Origin: Erysipelotrichaceae bacterium
Lineage (GTDB): Bacteria; Bacillota_I; Bacilli_A; Erysipelotrichales; Erysipelotrichaceae
Assembly: GCA_030533035.1 (NCBI GenBank)
Contig: JAUNJW010000097.1
Coordinates: forward strand, 1-7,370
Direction: 5' to 3'
Length of the DNA: 7,370 bases
Numbering within the stretch: the stretch's first letter is position 1; each line of letters begins with the position of its first letter. The notes under the pieces were generated by a model, which saw only the letters and a list, made by a program, of their open reading frames with translations, was not told the DNA's origin and made no database searches. The position numbers and the translations under genes are program-made. Positions 1 through 7,369 of the stretch are shown in pieces.

Positions 1-2055
1 ACCTATGTCGGCATTATCCAGACAGCCCGCGCGTCCGGAATGGAAAAATTCCCGATGCCCTATGTCCTGACCAACTGCCACAACACCCTGTGCGCGGTCG
101 GCGGCACAATCAATGAAGATGACCACCAGTTCGCGCTCTCCGCGGCGAAGAAGTACGGCGGCATCTACGTTCCGCCATGCTACGCGGTCATTCATTCCTA
201 CAACCGTGAAATGATGACAAAGTGCGGCAATATGATTCTCGGCTCCGACTCCCACACAAGATACGGCGCCCTGGGCACGATGGGAATCGGCGAAGGCGGC
301 GGCGAACTGGCCAAGCAGCTGGTCGGCCGCACCTATGACATGGCGAAGCCCGAAACAGTCCTGATCTGGCTGACCGGCGCGCCGAAACCCGGCGTCGGTC
401 CCCATGATGTGGCCCTGGCCCTGGTCGGCGCCACCTATGCCTCCGGTTTTGTCAAAAACAAAGCTCTTGAATTCGCCGGCCCCGGCATCGCGAACCTGTC
501 CCAGGACTTCCGCAACGGCGTCGACGTCATGACAACCGAGACCACATGCTGGAGCTCTGTCTGGGAAACCGATGAAAAGACAGAGGCCTACTATGAAATC
601 AGGGGCAGAAAAGAAGATTATAAGAAGCTGAGCGTCCAGGACGGCGCGTATTACGATTCCTGGATTGAGATCGACCTTTCCGAAATCGAGTCGATGATCG
701 CGCTGCCGATGCATCCGAGCTACGCGCTGCCGATTAATGAGCTGAAGAAAGATCCGGCAAAGTATCTCAGGGAAGCCCAGGACAGAGCCAACAGCCAGCT
801 TGGCGGCAAGGCGAAAATCGACCTGCTCTCCAAGATTGATAAAGACGGCAATATCCGGGTTGACCAGGGCATCATCGCCGGCTGCTCGGGCGGTGTCTAT
901 GAAAACATCATCGCCGCCGCGAAGATTCTCGAAGGAAACAATGTCGGCAACGATGAGTTCAAACTCTCCGTCTATCCCGATTCCATGCCTGCATACAAGG
1001 CGCTGGCGGCCAACGGCACCATCGCTGACCTGATTTCTTCCGGCGCAGTTTTCCGCGAAGCGTTCTGCGGACCGTGCTTCGGCGCCGGCGATACACCGGC
1101 CAACGGCGAATTCTCCATCCGTCACACAACCAGAAACTTCCCGAACCGCGAAGGCTCCAAGCCGGGCGAGGGACAGATCGCTTCCGTTGCCCTGATGGAC
1201 GCCAGATCCATCGCCGCCACCGCTGCGAACAAGGGCGTTCTGACCGCGGCGACAGACGTTGTCACAGAGCCTGAGGCGGAATGTGTCCAGGTCTTTGACC
1301 GGTCCATTTATGCCAACCGTGTCTACAACGGCTGGAATAAGGCAGACACATCAGCTGAACTGCGTTTCGGTCCCAATATCAAGGACTGGCCGGCCCAGCC
1401 CGCCTTAAGCAGTGACATCCTGCTCAAGGTGGTCAGCCATATTGACGACCCGGTGACAACAACCGACGAACTGATTCCGTCCGGTGAAACATCCTCCTTC
1501 CGCTCCAATCCGCTGCGCCTGGCTGAGTTTACGCTCTCAAGAAGAGATCCGGATTATGTCGCCTGCGCCAAGGACGTTCACGTAAAAGAAGAGGCAAGAC
1601 TTGCCGGAAGCCTGGACGAAGAGATCCGGAATGTTGTCGGCAATATGCTGGCCGGCGCCCGGATCCCGGCTGACCTTACCCGCACCAATATCGCTTCCGC
1701 CATCTACGCCAGAAAGCCCGGCGACGGTTCCGCCCGTGAACAGGCGGCATCCTGTCAGAGAGTGCTGGGCGGCGCGGCCAACTTCGCGGAAGAATACGCG
1801 ACAAAGCGCTACCGTTCCAACTGCATCAACTGGGGCATCCTGCCGTTTGTGACGAAAGAAGGCGAAAAGCTCGCAAAGGGCACATGGGTCTTTATCCGTA
1901 ACATCCGCACCAGCCTGCTTGAGGATAAAGACATCGAAGCCTACGCCATCACTGACGGCGAACTCAGTTCCCTCAAAGTTTCTCTGGGCGATCTGACGCC
2001 TGAAGAAAAGCAGATCCTGGCCGACGGCTGCCTGATCAACTATTACAGAAACTGA
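1..2055 (+). CDS. Aconitase-superfamily hydratase (YbhJ-like), 5' end truncated by window
   Basis: The frame is open from base 1, so the ATG at 40 is internal; 684 residues are visible and perhaps 70 N-terminal ones are missing if the protein is about 750 long, as is usual for this branch. Numbering from that internal Met, DSHT (70-73) followed by a glycine-rich run matches the aconitase active-site segment. Cys282 (AGCSGG), Cys343 and Cys346 (FCGPCFG) fit the three cysteine ligands of a 4Fe-4S cluster, with a first-to-second spacing of 61 against 63 in mitochondrial aconitase. RNFPNREG (365-372) and the C-terminal swivel-domain loop GDGSAREQAA (561-570) are also aconitase-like. The family performs (de)hydration of carboxylic acids in the cytosol. 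The sequence departs from AcnA, AcnB and LeuC signatures, so the substrate is unknown; a citrate/isocitrate role should not be assumed. Codon use is strongly biased, suggesting good expression. Upstream partners lie outside the window. Confidence 0.9.
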   Translation, partial: TYVGIIQTARASGMEKFPMPYVLTNCHNTLCAVGGTINEDDHQFALSAAKKYGGIYVPPCYAVIHSYNREMMTKCGNMILGSDSHTRYGALGTMGIGEGGGELAKQLVGRTYDMAKPETVLIWLTGAPKPGVGPHDVALALVGATYASGFVKNKALEFAGPGIANLSQDFRNGVDVMTTETTCWSSVWETDEKTEAYYEIRGRKEDYKKLSVQDGAYYDSWIEIDLSEIESMIALPMHPSYALPINELKKDPAKYLREAQDRANSQLGGKAKIDLLSKIDKDGNIRVDQGIIAGCSGGVYENIIAAAKILEGNNVGNDEFKLSVYPDSMPAYKALAANGTIADLISSGAVFREAFCGPCFGAGDTPANGEFSIRHTTRNFPNREGSKPGEGQIASVALMDARSIAATAANKGVLTAATDVVTEPEAECVQVFDRSIYANRVYNGWNKADTSAELRFGPNIKDWPAQPALSSDILLKVVSHIDDPVTTTDELIPSGETSSFRSNPLRLAEFTLSRRDPDYVACAKDVHVKEEARLAGSLDEEIRNVVGNMLAGARIPADLTRTNIASAIYARKPGDGSAREQAASCQRVLGGAANFAEEYATKRYRSNCINWGILPFVTKEGEKLAKGTWVFIRNIRTSLLEDKDIEAYAITDGELSSLKVSLGDLTPEEKQILADGCLINYYRN

Positions 2056-2063
2056 AAACACAG

Positions 2064-2088
2064 GACAGGCGGATCATTTCCGCCTGTC
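2064..2088 (+). terminator. Hairpin after the hydratase gene, probable terminator
   Basis: A perfect 10-bp stem (GACAGGCGGA at 2064-2073 with TCCGCCTGTC at 2079-2088) closes a 5-base loop, starting 9 bases after the hydratase stop. Flanking CACAG (2059-2063) and CTGTG (2094-2098) could extend it across a small bulge. It lacks a run of T on the + strand, so it may be a weak intrinsic terminator, a 3'-end stabilising hairpin, or a Rho-assisted site. Confidence 0.55.
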
Positions 2089-2113
2089 ACATTCTGTGAA
2101 ACCTTAAAGAAGG

Positions 2114-2150
2114 ACACAGGGAATTCTGCTATCATGAAATAACACAGGGA
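2114..2150 (+). repeat. Short direct repeat ACACAGGGA flanking the -10
   Basis: The 9-mer ACACAGGGA occurs at 2114-2122 and 2142-2150, 28 bases apart, on either side of the predicted -10 at 2130-2135. The second copy overlaps the ribosome site. A shorter copy, ACACAGG, lies at 2058-2064, 56 bases before the first. It could be an operator or chance. Confidence 0.3.
2127..2135 (+). promoter_or_regulatory. Extended -10 promoter for the 85-residue gene/HD operon
   Basis: TGC followed by TATCAT (2130-2135) is an extended -10 element. A start about 7 bases downstream would give a leader of roughly 18 bases before the ATG at 2160. The -35 is poor: TTAAAG at 2104-2109 has a 20-base spacer. The same TCTGCTAT core recurs before the Nudix gene. 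Confidence 0.45.
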
Positions 2151-2159
2151 GGTCCCGTT

Positions 2160-2417
2160 ATGAGCAAAATCTACACCGTTGAAATCAACGCCGACGTGAA
2201 AACCGAAATCCTTCTCGACGAGGCATGGAAGCTGGCGCAGCTGCTGCCGGAAAACAGGGAATATCTTGACAAGCCCTGGTTCACAAGAGAATACCAGCTG
2301 ACCCTGGCCCTCAACGGCTCGGCCTCCTCTGCCCATGACAAGATCATGGATGACAGATGGGTCAACGAAGCGCTTCTGGACCACATCGGCGATATGGAGA
2401 AAATTCTCAGCGAATGA
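2160..2417 (+). CDS. Unrecognised 85-residue acidic protein, first gene of HD operon
   Basis: I do not recognise this protein. It starts at an ATG preceded by a strong ribosome site (AGGGAGG, 2146-2152, 7-base gap), so translation is well supported. It is 85 residues, acidic, with no cysteine, no signal peptide and no membrane segment. The N-terminus (MSKIYTVEINADVKTEI) reads as beta-strand. The centre contains helix-like DEAWKLAQLLPENREYLD and a WFTREYQLTLAL segment, and the C-terminus is a probable amphipathic helix. Its stop overlaps the start of the HD-domain gene (ATGA, 2414-2417), so the two are very probably translationally coupled and may act together. Its own promoter and the terminator after the HD gene make this a self-contained two-gene unit. 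A role as partner or modulator of the HD enzyme is inference from coupling only. Confidence 0.8.
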   Translation: MSKIYTVEINADVKTEILLDEAWKLAQLLPENREYLDKPWFTREYQLTLALNGSASSAHDKIMDDRWVNEALLDHIGDMEKILSE

Positions 2418-2947
2418 CAAAAATCCACGGTTCGAAACAGACATTTCTCGACGCGGATGACGATACCGCGATGGAATTCCTGAATACCGTCGCTGACATC
2501 GCTGCCGACGGGACGTACCAGAAACTGAAGAGATATATCCACCACAACAGCACCAACCGCTACCAGCACTGCCTCAATGTGGCCTGGTATACATTCATCT
2601 GGTGCAAAAAGGCCAACATGAATTACATCAGCGCCGCCAGGGGCGCCATGTGCCATGATTTCTACCTGTATGACAATGCCGAGTTCTATAAGACAGGCAT
2701 GCGCCACGCGGTTGTCCATCCCAGATATGCTTTGCTGAATACAAGGCTTCACTTTAAAACAGACCCGGTCATGGAGGACTGCATTGTCAATCACATGTGG
2801 CCATCGGGCCTCGGCAGGCCGAGAACACCGGAAGGGATGGTTGTCACTGTGGCCGACAAATACTGCGCCTCACTTGAGTGGGGCACAAAGCAGGCTGAAA
2901 AATGGGCTGCTTACGAAAAAGAATACAGAGAAAGACAGGGCGGCTGA
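2414..2947 (+). CDS. HD-domain metal-dependent phosphohydrolase
   Basis: A 177-residue soluble protein of the HD superfamily, whose members are metal-dependent phosphohydrolases acting on nucleotides or other phosphoesters. The metal-binding set is visible: His52 (RYQHCLNVA), His81-Asp82 (MCHDFYLYD) and Asp148 (TVADKYCA), with further histidines at 98 and 102 and His127 in NHMWP, a motif common in small Bacillota HD proteins. This is a single HD domain with no HD-GYP signature and no attached (p)ppGpp synthetase domain. I chose the ATG at 2414 because it overlaps the previous stop as ATGA and the conserved sequence begins soon after; the frame stays open upstream to an ATG at 2357, but that part lies inside the preceding gene. 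There is only a weak, distant GGAG, consistent with coupling. The stop lies inside the terminator hairpin. The substrate cannot be read from sequence. Confidence 0.88.
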   Translation: MTKIHGSKQTFLDADDDTAMEFLNTVADIAADGTYQKLKRYIHHNSTNRYQHCLNVAWYTFIWCKKANMNYISAARGAMCHDFYLYDNAEFYKTGMRHAVVHPRYALLNTRLHFKTDPVMEDCIVNHMWPSGLGRPRTPEGMVVTVADKYCASLEWGTKQAEKWAAYEKEYRERQGG

Positions 2948-2961
2948 AAAAGCCGTCTTTT
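2937..2961 (+). terminator. Intrinsic terminator of the HD operon
   Basis: A 9-bp stem with two G-U pairs (2937-2945 with 2951-2959) closes a GAAAA loop, and a CTTTT tail runs over 2957-2961. The HD gene's TGA is embedded in it. Confidence 0.75.
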
Positions 2962-2973
2962 CTGTTCTTCTGA

Positions 2974-3000
2974 AAACAAAAAACCCGGGCATCGCCCGGG
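2974..3000 (-). terminator. Intrinsic terminator of the zinc-ribbon gene
   Basis: The inverted repeat CCCGGGC (2984-2990) and GCCCGGG (2994-3000) with a 3-base loop is preceded on the + strand by AAACAAAAAA. On the minus strand this is a GC-rich hairpin followed by a T tract, 15 bases after the zinc-ribbon gene's stop. It stands back to back with the HD operon terminator. Confidence 0.8.
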
Positions 3001-3015
3001 CTGCACTTCAGGCAG

Positions 3016-3330
3016 TCAGTCTCCATCCGGGAAATCATCCGGATTATATTCGATGGGACCGGTATAATAGCCGGCAAGCGGATAATACTTGTTCTTTCCC
3101 AGAAGTTCCTTTGTGTTGACCATCATGTGGCTTGTGCTTCTGCTGTCCTTGAGCCAGTGCAGGTCACATCTCGGACAGTGGTAGATGCCTGCGTATCCTG
3201 ATTCCATGACGTAATGCTTGTAGTACTCATTGTCTGCCGAGCCGCATCTCGGGCAGAGGTTGTTCGCGATCATTTTGCCGCCGCTGACTTCTTCCAGATT
3301 GCTTATGACCAGAGTCAGTTTCCATACCAT
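3016..3330 (-). CDS. Small zinc-ribbon protein of unknown function
   Basis: I cannot assign a function. With the ATG at 3330 the product has 104 residues. Two CxxC knuckles, Cys26/Cys29 (LCPRCGS) and Cys52/Cys55 (HCPRCDLHW), sit 22 residues apart and form a typical treble-clef or zinc-ribbon metal site. The C-terminal 40 residues are rich in Tyr, Pro and Asp (KYYPLAGYYTGPIEYNPDDF). There is no membrane segment or enzyme motif. The start is uncertain. A TTG at 3363 (115 residues) overlaps the predicted -10, so it is unlikely. The ATG at 3330 would give a leader of about 26 bases but has only a weak ribosome site. The ATG at 3273 (85 residues, just before the first knuckle) has GGAAGAAG some 14 bases upstream. 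It is a monocistronic unit with its own promoter and terminator. A nucleic-acid or protein-binding role is possible but only inferred. Confidence 0.72.
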   Translation of the reverse strand: MVWKLTLVISNLEEVSGGKMIANNLCPRCGSADNEYYKHYVMESGYAGIYHCPRCDLHWLKDSRSTSHMMVNTKELLGKNKYYPLAGYYTGPIEYNPDDFPDGD

Positions 3331-3362
3331 TCCAGCAAAAATGGCATGGGGATTCTTATTCA

Positions 3363-3391
3363 ATTATATGAAGCTAAGAAAGCCCGCACAA
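3363..3391 (-). promoter_or_regulatory. Promoter of the zinc-ribbon gene
   Basis: On the minus strand TTGTGC (3386-3391) and a perfect TATAAT (3363-3368) are separated by 17 bases. Transcription would start near 3356, which argues against the TTG start at 3363 and for a start at 3330 or 3273. Confidence 0.65.
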
Positions 3392-3450
3392 GAAACGATT
3401 GTTCATCCGCGGCACATCCTGAGCAAACTGTACTGAAACGGGCCACAGTC

Positions 3451-3459
3451 TGCTATGAT
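3451..3459 (+). promoter_or_regulatory. Extended -10 promoter of the Nudix gene
   Basis: TGC followed by TATGAT (3454-3459) forms an extended -10. The -35 position (TACTGA, 3431-3436, 17-base spacer) is a poor match, as expected for extended -10 promoters. The leader would be about 18 bases. It diverges from the zinc-ribbon promoter. Confidence 0.5.
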
Positions 3460-3483
3460 AGTGCCCGAAAGAAGGAACCCCTT

Positions 3484-4305
3484 ATGATCCAGGATATTGC
3501 CCCGCATATTTTATTCAATCAGTTCACGGATATCTCAGCCCGCGATAACGACGCCGTCTTCTGCTTTCATGACGATCAGATCCTTCTGAAGGAAGAAGGG
3601 GACAAAGTCCTGTTTCCGAAGGTCTCTGATCTGGACACTGATAAAGACAGTCTGATTTACCTGTTTTCAATAGATGAAGACCCGCTCTTTCTTTTCATGG
3701 AGAAAACTGATGTGTCCGGGTTTGTCTGGACGGATTTCAGGGAGATCCGCAGAAAGCGCATCGAGCCAAGAGAAACCGCCTACGCGTTGTTCACGGCGTA
3801 TCATCTTGCCGTCTGGTACAGGGACAGCAGATACTGCGGCCGCTGCGGTCATAAAACAGTTCACAGCCGGAAAGAAAGGGCAATGGTCTGTCCTGCCTGC
3901 GGCAATACCATCTATCCCCGGATCAATCCGGCGGTGATCGTCGGCGTGATCAACGGCGACAGGCTGCTGATCACAAAATACGCCAGGGGCTACGGCGGCA
4001 GCGCCCTGGTGGCGGGGTTCACGGAAATCGGCGAAACCTTTGAAGAAACCGCTGCCCGGGAAGTGAAGGAGGAAACCGGCCTGAATGTCAGGAATATCCG
4101 CTATTACAAATCACAGCCCTGGGGACCGGCCGCCGATATCCTGGCCGGCTATTACTGTGAGGTGGACGGCGATGACACGATCACCGTGGACCGCAGCGAA
4201 CTCAGGACTGCGGTCTGGGTGAAAAGGGAGGACATTGTCCTGCAGGCCAATGACTACAGCCTGACCAATGAAATGATGAAAATGTTTAAGGAAGGGAAGA
4301 TCTGA
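3484..4305 (+). CDS. nudC: NudC-like Nudix hydrolase, probable NAD(H) diphosphatase
   Basis: A 273-residue protein with the layout of the NudC family, which hydrolyses NADH/NAD+ to NMN(H) and AMP and, in characterised members, removes NAD caps from RNA. An N-terminal domain (about 1-90) is followed by a zinc ribbon (Cys98, Cys101, Cys116, Cys119) and a Nudix domain. The Nudix box is complete: Gly158, Glu164, Arg172-Glu173, Glu176-Glu177, Gly179. About 11 residues later comes SQPWG (190-194) where NudC proteins usually read SQPWPFPxS, so the specificity motif is only partly conserved and the NADH assignment is likely rather than certain. The ATG at 3484 is chosen for its ribosome site (AAGGA, 3472-3476, 7-base gap). 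The frame is open further upstream, but that stretch overlaps the promoters and the opposite-strand gene. It stands alone, ending at a terminator shared with the convergent esterase. Confidence 0.85.
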   Translation: MIQDIAPHILFNQFTDISARDNDAVFCFHDDQILLKEEGDKVLFPKVSDLDTDKDSLIYLFSIDEDPLFLFMEKTDVSGFVWTDFREIRRKRIEPRETAYALFTAYHLAVWYRDSRYCGRCGHKTVHSRKERAMVCPACGNTIYPRINPAVIVGVINGDRLLITKYARGYGGSALVAGFTEIGETFEETAAREVKEETGLNVRNIRYYKSQPWGPAADILAGYYCEVDGDDTITVDRSELRTAVWVKREDIVLQANDYSLTNEMMKMFKEGKI

Positions 4306-4322
4306 ATTCTTCTCTGCGGAAA

Positions 4323-4368
4323 AAAAGATCAGCATGATTCATATCGAATGAATCCACGCTGATCTTTT
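4323..4368. terminator. Bidirectional terminator between nudC-like and esterase genes
   Basis: An 11-bp inverted repeat (AAAAGATCAGC at 4323-4333, GCTGATCTTTT at 4358-4368) encloses an inner 7-bp stem (GATTCAT 4336-4342, ATGAATC 4348-4354). A-rich 5' and T-rich 3' flanks allow termination on both strands, as suits convergent genes ending at 4305 and 4381. Confidence 0.85.
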
Positions 4369-4380
4369 CAGTTGTGATGA

Positions 4381-5148
4381 TCAGTACAGGTCCGGATACA
4401 TCCATTCCAGGAAGATGGGAATCAGTTTCTCCCAGCTTGCCTCGGAGTGGCTGCCGCCGATCTGGATGTAGGGATAGCAATGCGATCCTTTCTCTTCATA
4501 TCTGTGGCTCATTTCCAGAAGGGAGGCCATGGCTTCCTCGCTGCGGCCTTTGATTTCTTCGGCGCCGAAGCTCAGGAATATTCTGCTTTCCTGAATATCC
4601 CTGTTTTCAATCAGGTCATTCAGGCCTTCCCAGCAGTAGTAGTGGGCCGGGGAAATGCAGGCTGCTTTTGAGAAGACATCGCTGTATTGAGCGATGACAT
4701 ATTCGGACATCAGGCCGCCCATGGAGGAGCCGCCGATGCCGACATGGTTTCTGGACTTATAGATCCGGTAGCGCTTTTCACATTCTTTCTTGAGGACTTC
4801 GGCAAACCATTTCGCCGTAAAGTCGCCCTCGAAGTGAATCGGCGCGTCGCCGAAGAGCCTTTCGGCCTTCATCGGACAATATTCATCCATTCTCTTTGTG
4901 CCGGTGTGGTTGCAGTCCTGGCCGATAACAACCAGGTCCAGTTTCTTTTCATCCAGATATTCCCTGAATCCCCATGCCTTGCCATAAGTGGCGACATTGT
5001 CATCAAAGAGGTTGTGGCCGTCGAACATATAGAGAACGTCATACTTTTTCTTTGTATGATCGTAGCTTTCAGGCAGGTACACCCATATGGTTCTGGGCGA
5101 CTGGGACAGCGGTGAGATACTGAGGGTAAATTCTTCGATTCTGCTCAT
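4381..5148 (-). CDS. Esterase-D-type alpha/beta hydrolase
   Basis: A 255-residue cytosolic protein of the putative-esterase (esterase D / Fes-like) branch of alpha/beta hydrolases, which cleave carboxylic or thio-esters. The nucleophile elbow is GGSSMGG with Ser142 as the catalytic serine. His234 in GGSHSEASW is the catalytic histidine, in the form usual for this family. The acid is less clear: the segment SFGAEE offers Glu197 or Glu198 where Asp is common. YDVLYMFDGHNLFDD (36-50) is a family-typical early strand and oxyanion region. There is no signal peptide. The frame extends 28 codons upstream to 5232, but that part lies within plsY. The ATG at 5148 has a GGAAGG ribosome site and overlaps the plsY stop as ATGA, so I chose it. 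Cotranscribed with plsY, it may act on lipid or acyl esters, but the substrate is unknown. Confidence 0.85.
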   Translation of the reverse strand: MSRIEEFTLSISPLSQSPRTIWVYLPESYDHTKKKYDVLYMFDGHNLFDDNVATYGKAWGFREYLDEKKLDLVVIGQDCNHTGTKRMDEYCPMKAERLFGDAPIHFEGDFTAKWFAEVLKKECEKRYRIYKSRNHVGIGGSSMGGLMSEYVIAQYSDVFSKAACISPAHYYCWEGLNDLIENRDIQESRIFLSFGAEEIKGRSEEAMASLLEMSHRYEEKGSHCYPYIQIGGSHSEASWEKLIPIFLEWMYPDLY

Positions 5149-5765
5149 TCTTTTTTCCTTCCGATTTTGTTTTCGGTACCGTTGAGAATCCTCTGGATAT
5201 TCGCTCTGTGACGGTATGTGACAAAAGCCCATAAGATCAGAAGGGAGACGGGAATGCTCATGTCAATCCTGCCGTTCAAGGCCAGGACAAAGGAAGCGAT
5301 GGCTTCAAGAAGCAGTGAGCACATCGAGGCAACGGATACCATCTTGGTCGCAAAGAGGATGATGAAGAAACTCGCAACCGGCAGGATGAAGTTCCAGACC
5401 CACTCCTGCGTCAGAAGAATGGTGATTCCAAGGAAGAAACCATAGGAAGTCGCGACTGCCTTGCCGCCCTTGAATCCGGCGAAAAGCGGGAAGCAGTGGC
5501 CGATGCAGCAGGCAAGTCCGGCATAGATTTCTGAACCCGGCGCGATCGCGTGCGCAATCAGCATGGAAATCAGACCCTTGAGGGCGTCCAGAAGCGTGAC
5601 AATGATACCAGCCGGCAGTCCGAGAACACGGGCCGCGTTGGTCGCTCCGGGATTGCCTGAGCCTTCTTTGCGGATGTCCTTGTGGTAGAAAACCCTGCCG
5701 ATGACCAGGGCCCAGGGAACGGACCCGAAGAGATAGCTGATCACAGCTGCAAGAACAAGTTTCAT
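5145..5765 (-). CDS. plsY: Glycerol-3-phosphate acyltransferase PlsY
   Basis: PlsY is an integral membrane enzyme that transfers an acyl group from acyl-phosphate (made by PlsX) to glycerol 3-phosphate, giving lysophosphatidic acid, the first membrane step of phospholipid synthesis. The 206-residue length is typical. Visible motifs are GSVPWALVIGR (14-24), EGSGNPGATNAARVLG (34-49), which carries the conserved GSGNxGATN, the glycerol-phosphate-binding FKGGKAVATSYG (98-109), and YRHRANIQRILNGTE (184-198). Hydrophobic spans near 2-22, 50-74, 78-97, 107-140 and 144-184 agree with a multi-pass protein; the basic tail GRKKE is cytosolic. The start at 5765 has GGAGG with an 8-base gap. It is first in a two-gene operon with the esterase. 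plsX is not in the window. Confidence 0.95.
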   Translation of the reverse strand: MKLVLAAVISYLFGSVPWALVIGRVFYHKDIRKEGSGNPGATNAARVLGLPAGIIVTLLDALKGLISMLIAHAIAPGSEIYAGLACCIGHCFPLFAGFKGGKAVATSYGFFLGITILLTQEWVWNFILPVASFFIILFATKMVSVASMCSLLLEAIASFVLALNGRIDMSIPVSLLILWAFVTYRHRANIQRILNGTENKIGRKKE

Positions 5766-5785
5766 AATACATACCTCCGGCTCTT

Positions 5786-5794
5786 ATTTTACCA
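5786..5794 (-). promoter_or_regulatory. Extended -10 promoter of plsY operon
   Basis: Read on the minus strand, TGG followed by TAAAAT (5786-5791) makes an extended -10 about 20 bases before the plsY start codon. No convincing -35 is present at the expected distance. Confidence 0.45.
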
Positions 5795-5827
5795 CACTTC
5801 ACAATGTTCACTTCTGTTTCTGAGCAC

Positions 5828-5859
5828 AAAGCCGATGACATCTGCGGGCATGGCTTTTT
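5828..5859 (+). other. Hairpin with T tract between plsY and the glucosidase promoter
   Basis: AAAGCC (5828-5833) then ATG (5835-5837) pair with CAT (5849-5851) and GGCTTT (5852-5857) across one bulged G; the loop is 11 bases and the stem runs into TTTTT (5855-5859). On the + strand it has intrinsic-terminator form, but no + strand gene precedes it. It might stop antisense readthrough from the plsY region, or it may be a regulatory site just upstream of the glucosidase -35. Confidence 0.4.
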
Positions 5860-5873
5860 CGTGTTCATCCTGT

Positions 5874-5901
5874 TTCAAAACCATGCACGAAAACGTATAA
5901 T
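5874..5901 (+). promoter_or_regulatory. Promoter of the 6-phospho-beta-glucosidase gene, with cre-like box
   Basis: TTCAAA (5874-5879) and a perfect TATAAT (5896-5901) lie 16 bases apart, and transcription would begin about 20 bases before the ATG. The 15 bases at 5887-5901 (ACGAAAACGTATAAT) match the CcpA site consensus WTGNAANCGNWNNCW at all but two constrained positions and overlap the -10. CcpA repression is therefore plausible for a sugar-use gene, but unproven. The leader is too short to hold a BglG/LicT-type antiterminator and terminator. Confidence 0.6.
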
Positions 5902-5908
5902 GGAATAA

Positions 5909-7369
<1,461 letters not shown>

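Noticed and set aside
1537..2061. Long minus-strand frame (174 codons) opposite the hydratase
   Set aside because: It is a shadow of a GC-biased gene with strong family motifs on the + strand; the translation shows no domain.
2414..2947. Toxin-antitoxin or defence role for the small gene/HD pair
   Set aside because: Small size and coupling alone are not evidence; no antitoxin DNA-binding domain, effector motif or mobile context is visible.
3214..3483. N-terminal extension of the Nudix protein by 90 residues
   Set aside because: It runs through the promoters and the opposite-strand zinc-ribbon gene, has no family similarity, and the ATG at 3484 has a good ribosome site.
5149..5232. 28-codon N-terminal extension of the esterase
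   Set aside because: It lies in the plsY 3' end in another frame, is low-complexity basic sequence, and the ATGA-coupled start at 5148 has its own ribosome site.
5305..5868. Second minus-strand frame of 187 codons overlapping plsY
   Set aside because: It is out of frame with PlsY, whose conserved motifs and ribosome site explain the region.
5835..5900. 21-codon + strand ORF (MTSAGMAFSC...) before the glucosidase
   Set aside because: It has no ribosome site, starts inside a hairpin and ends within the -10 box of the glucosidase promoter.
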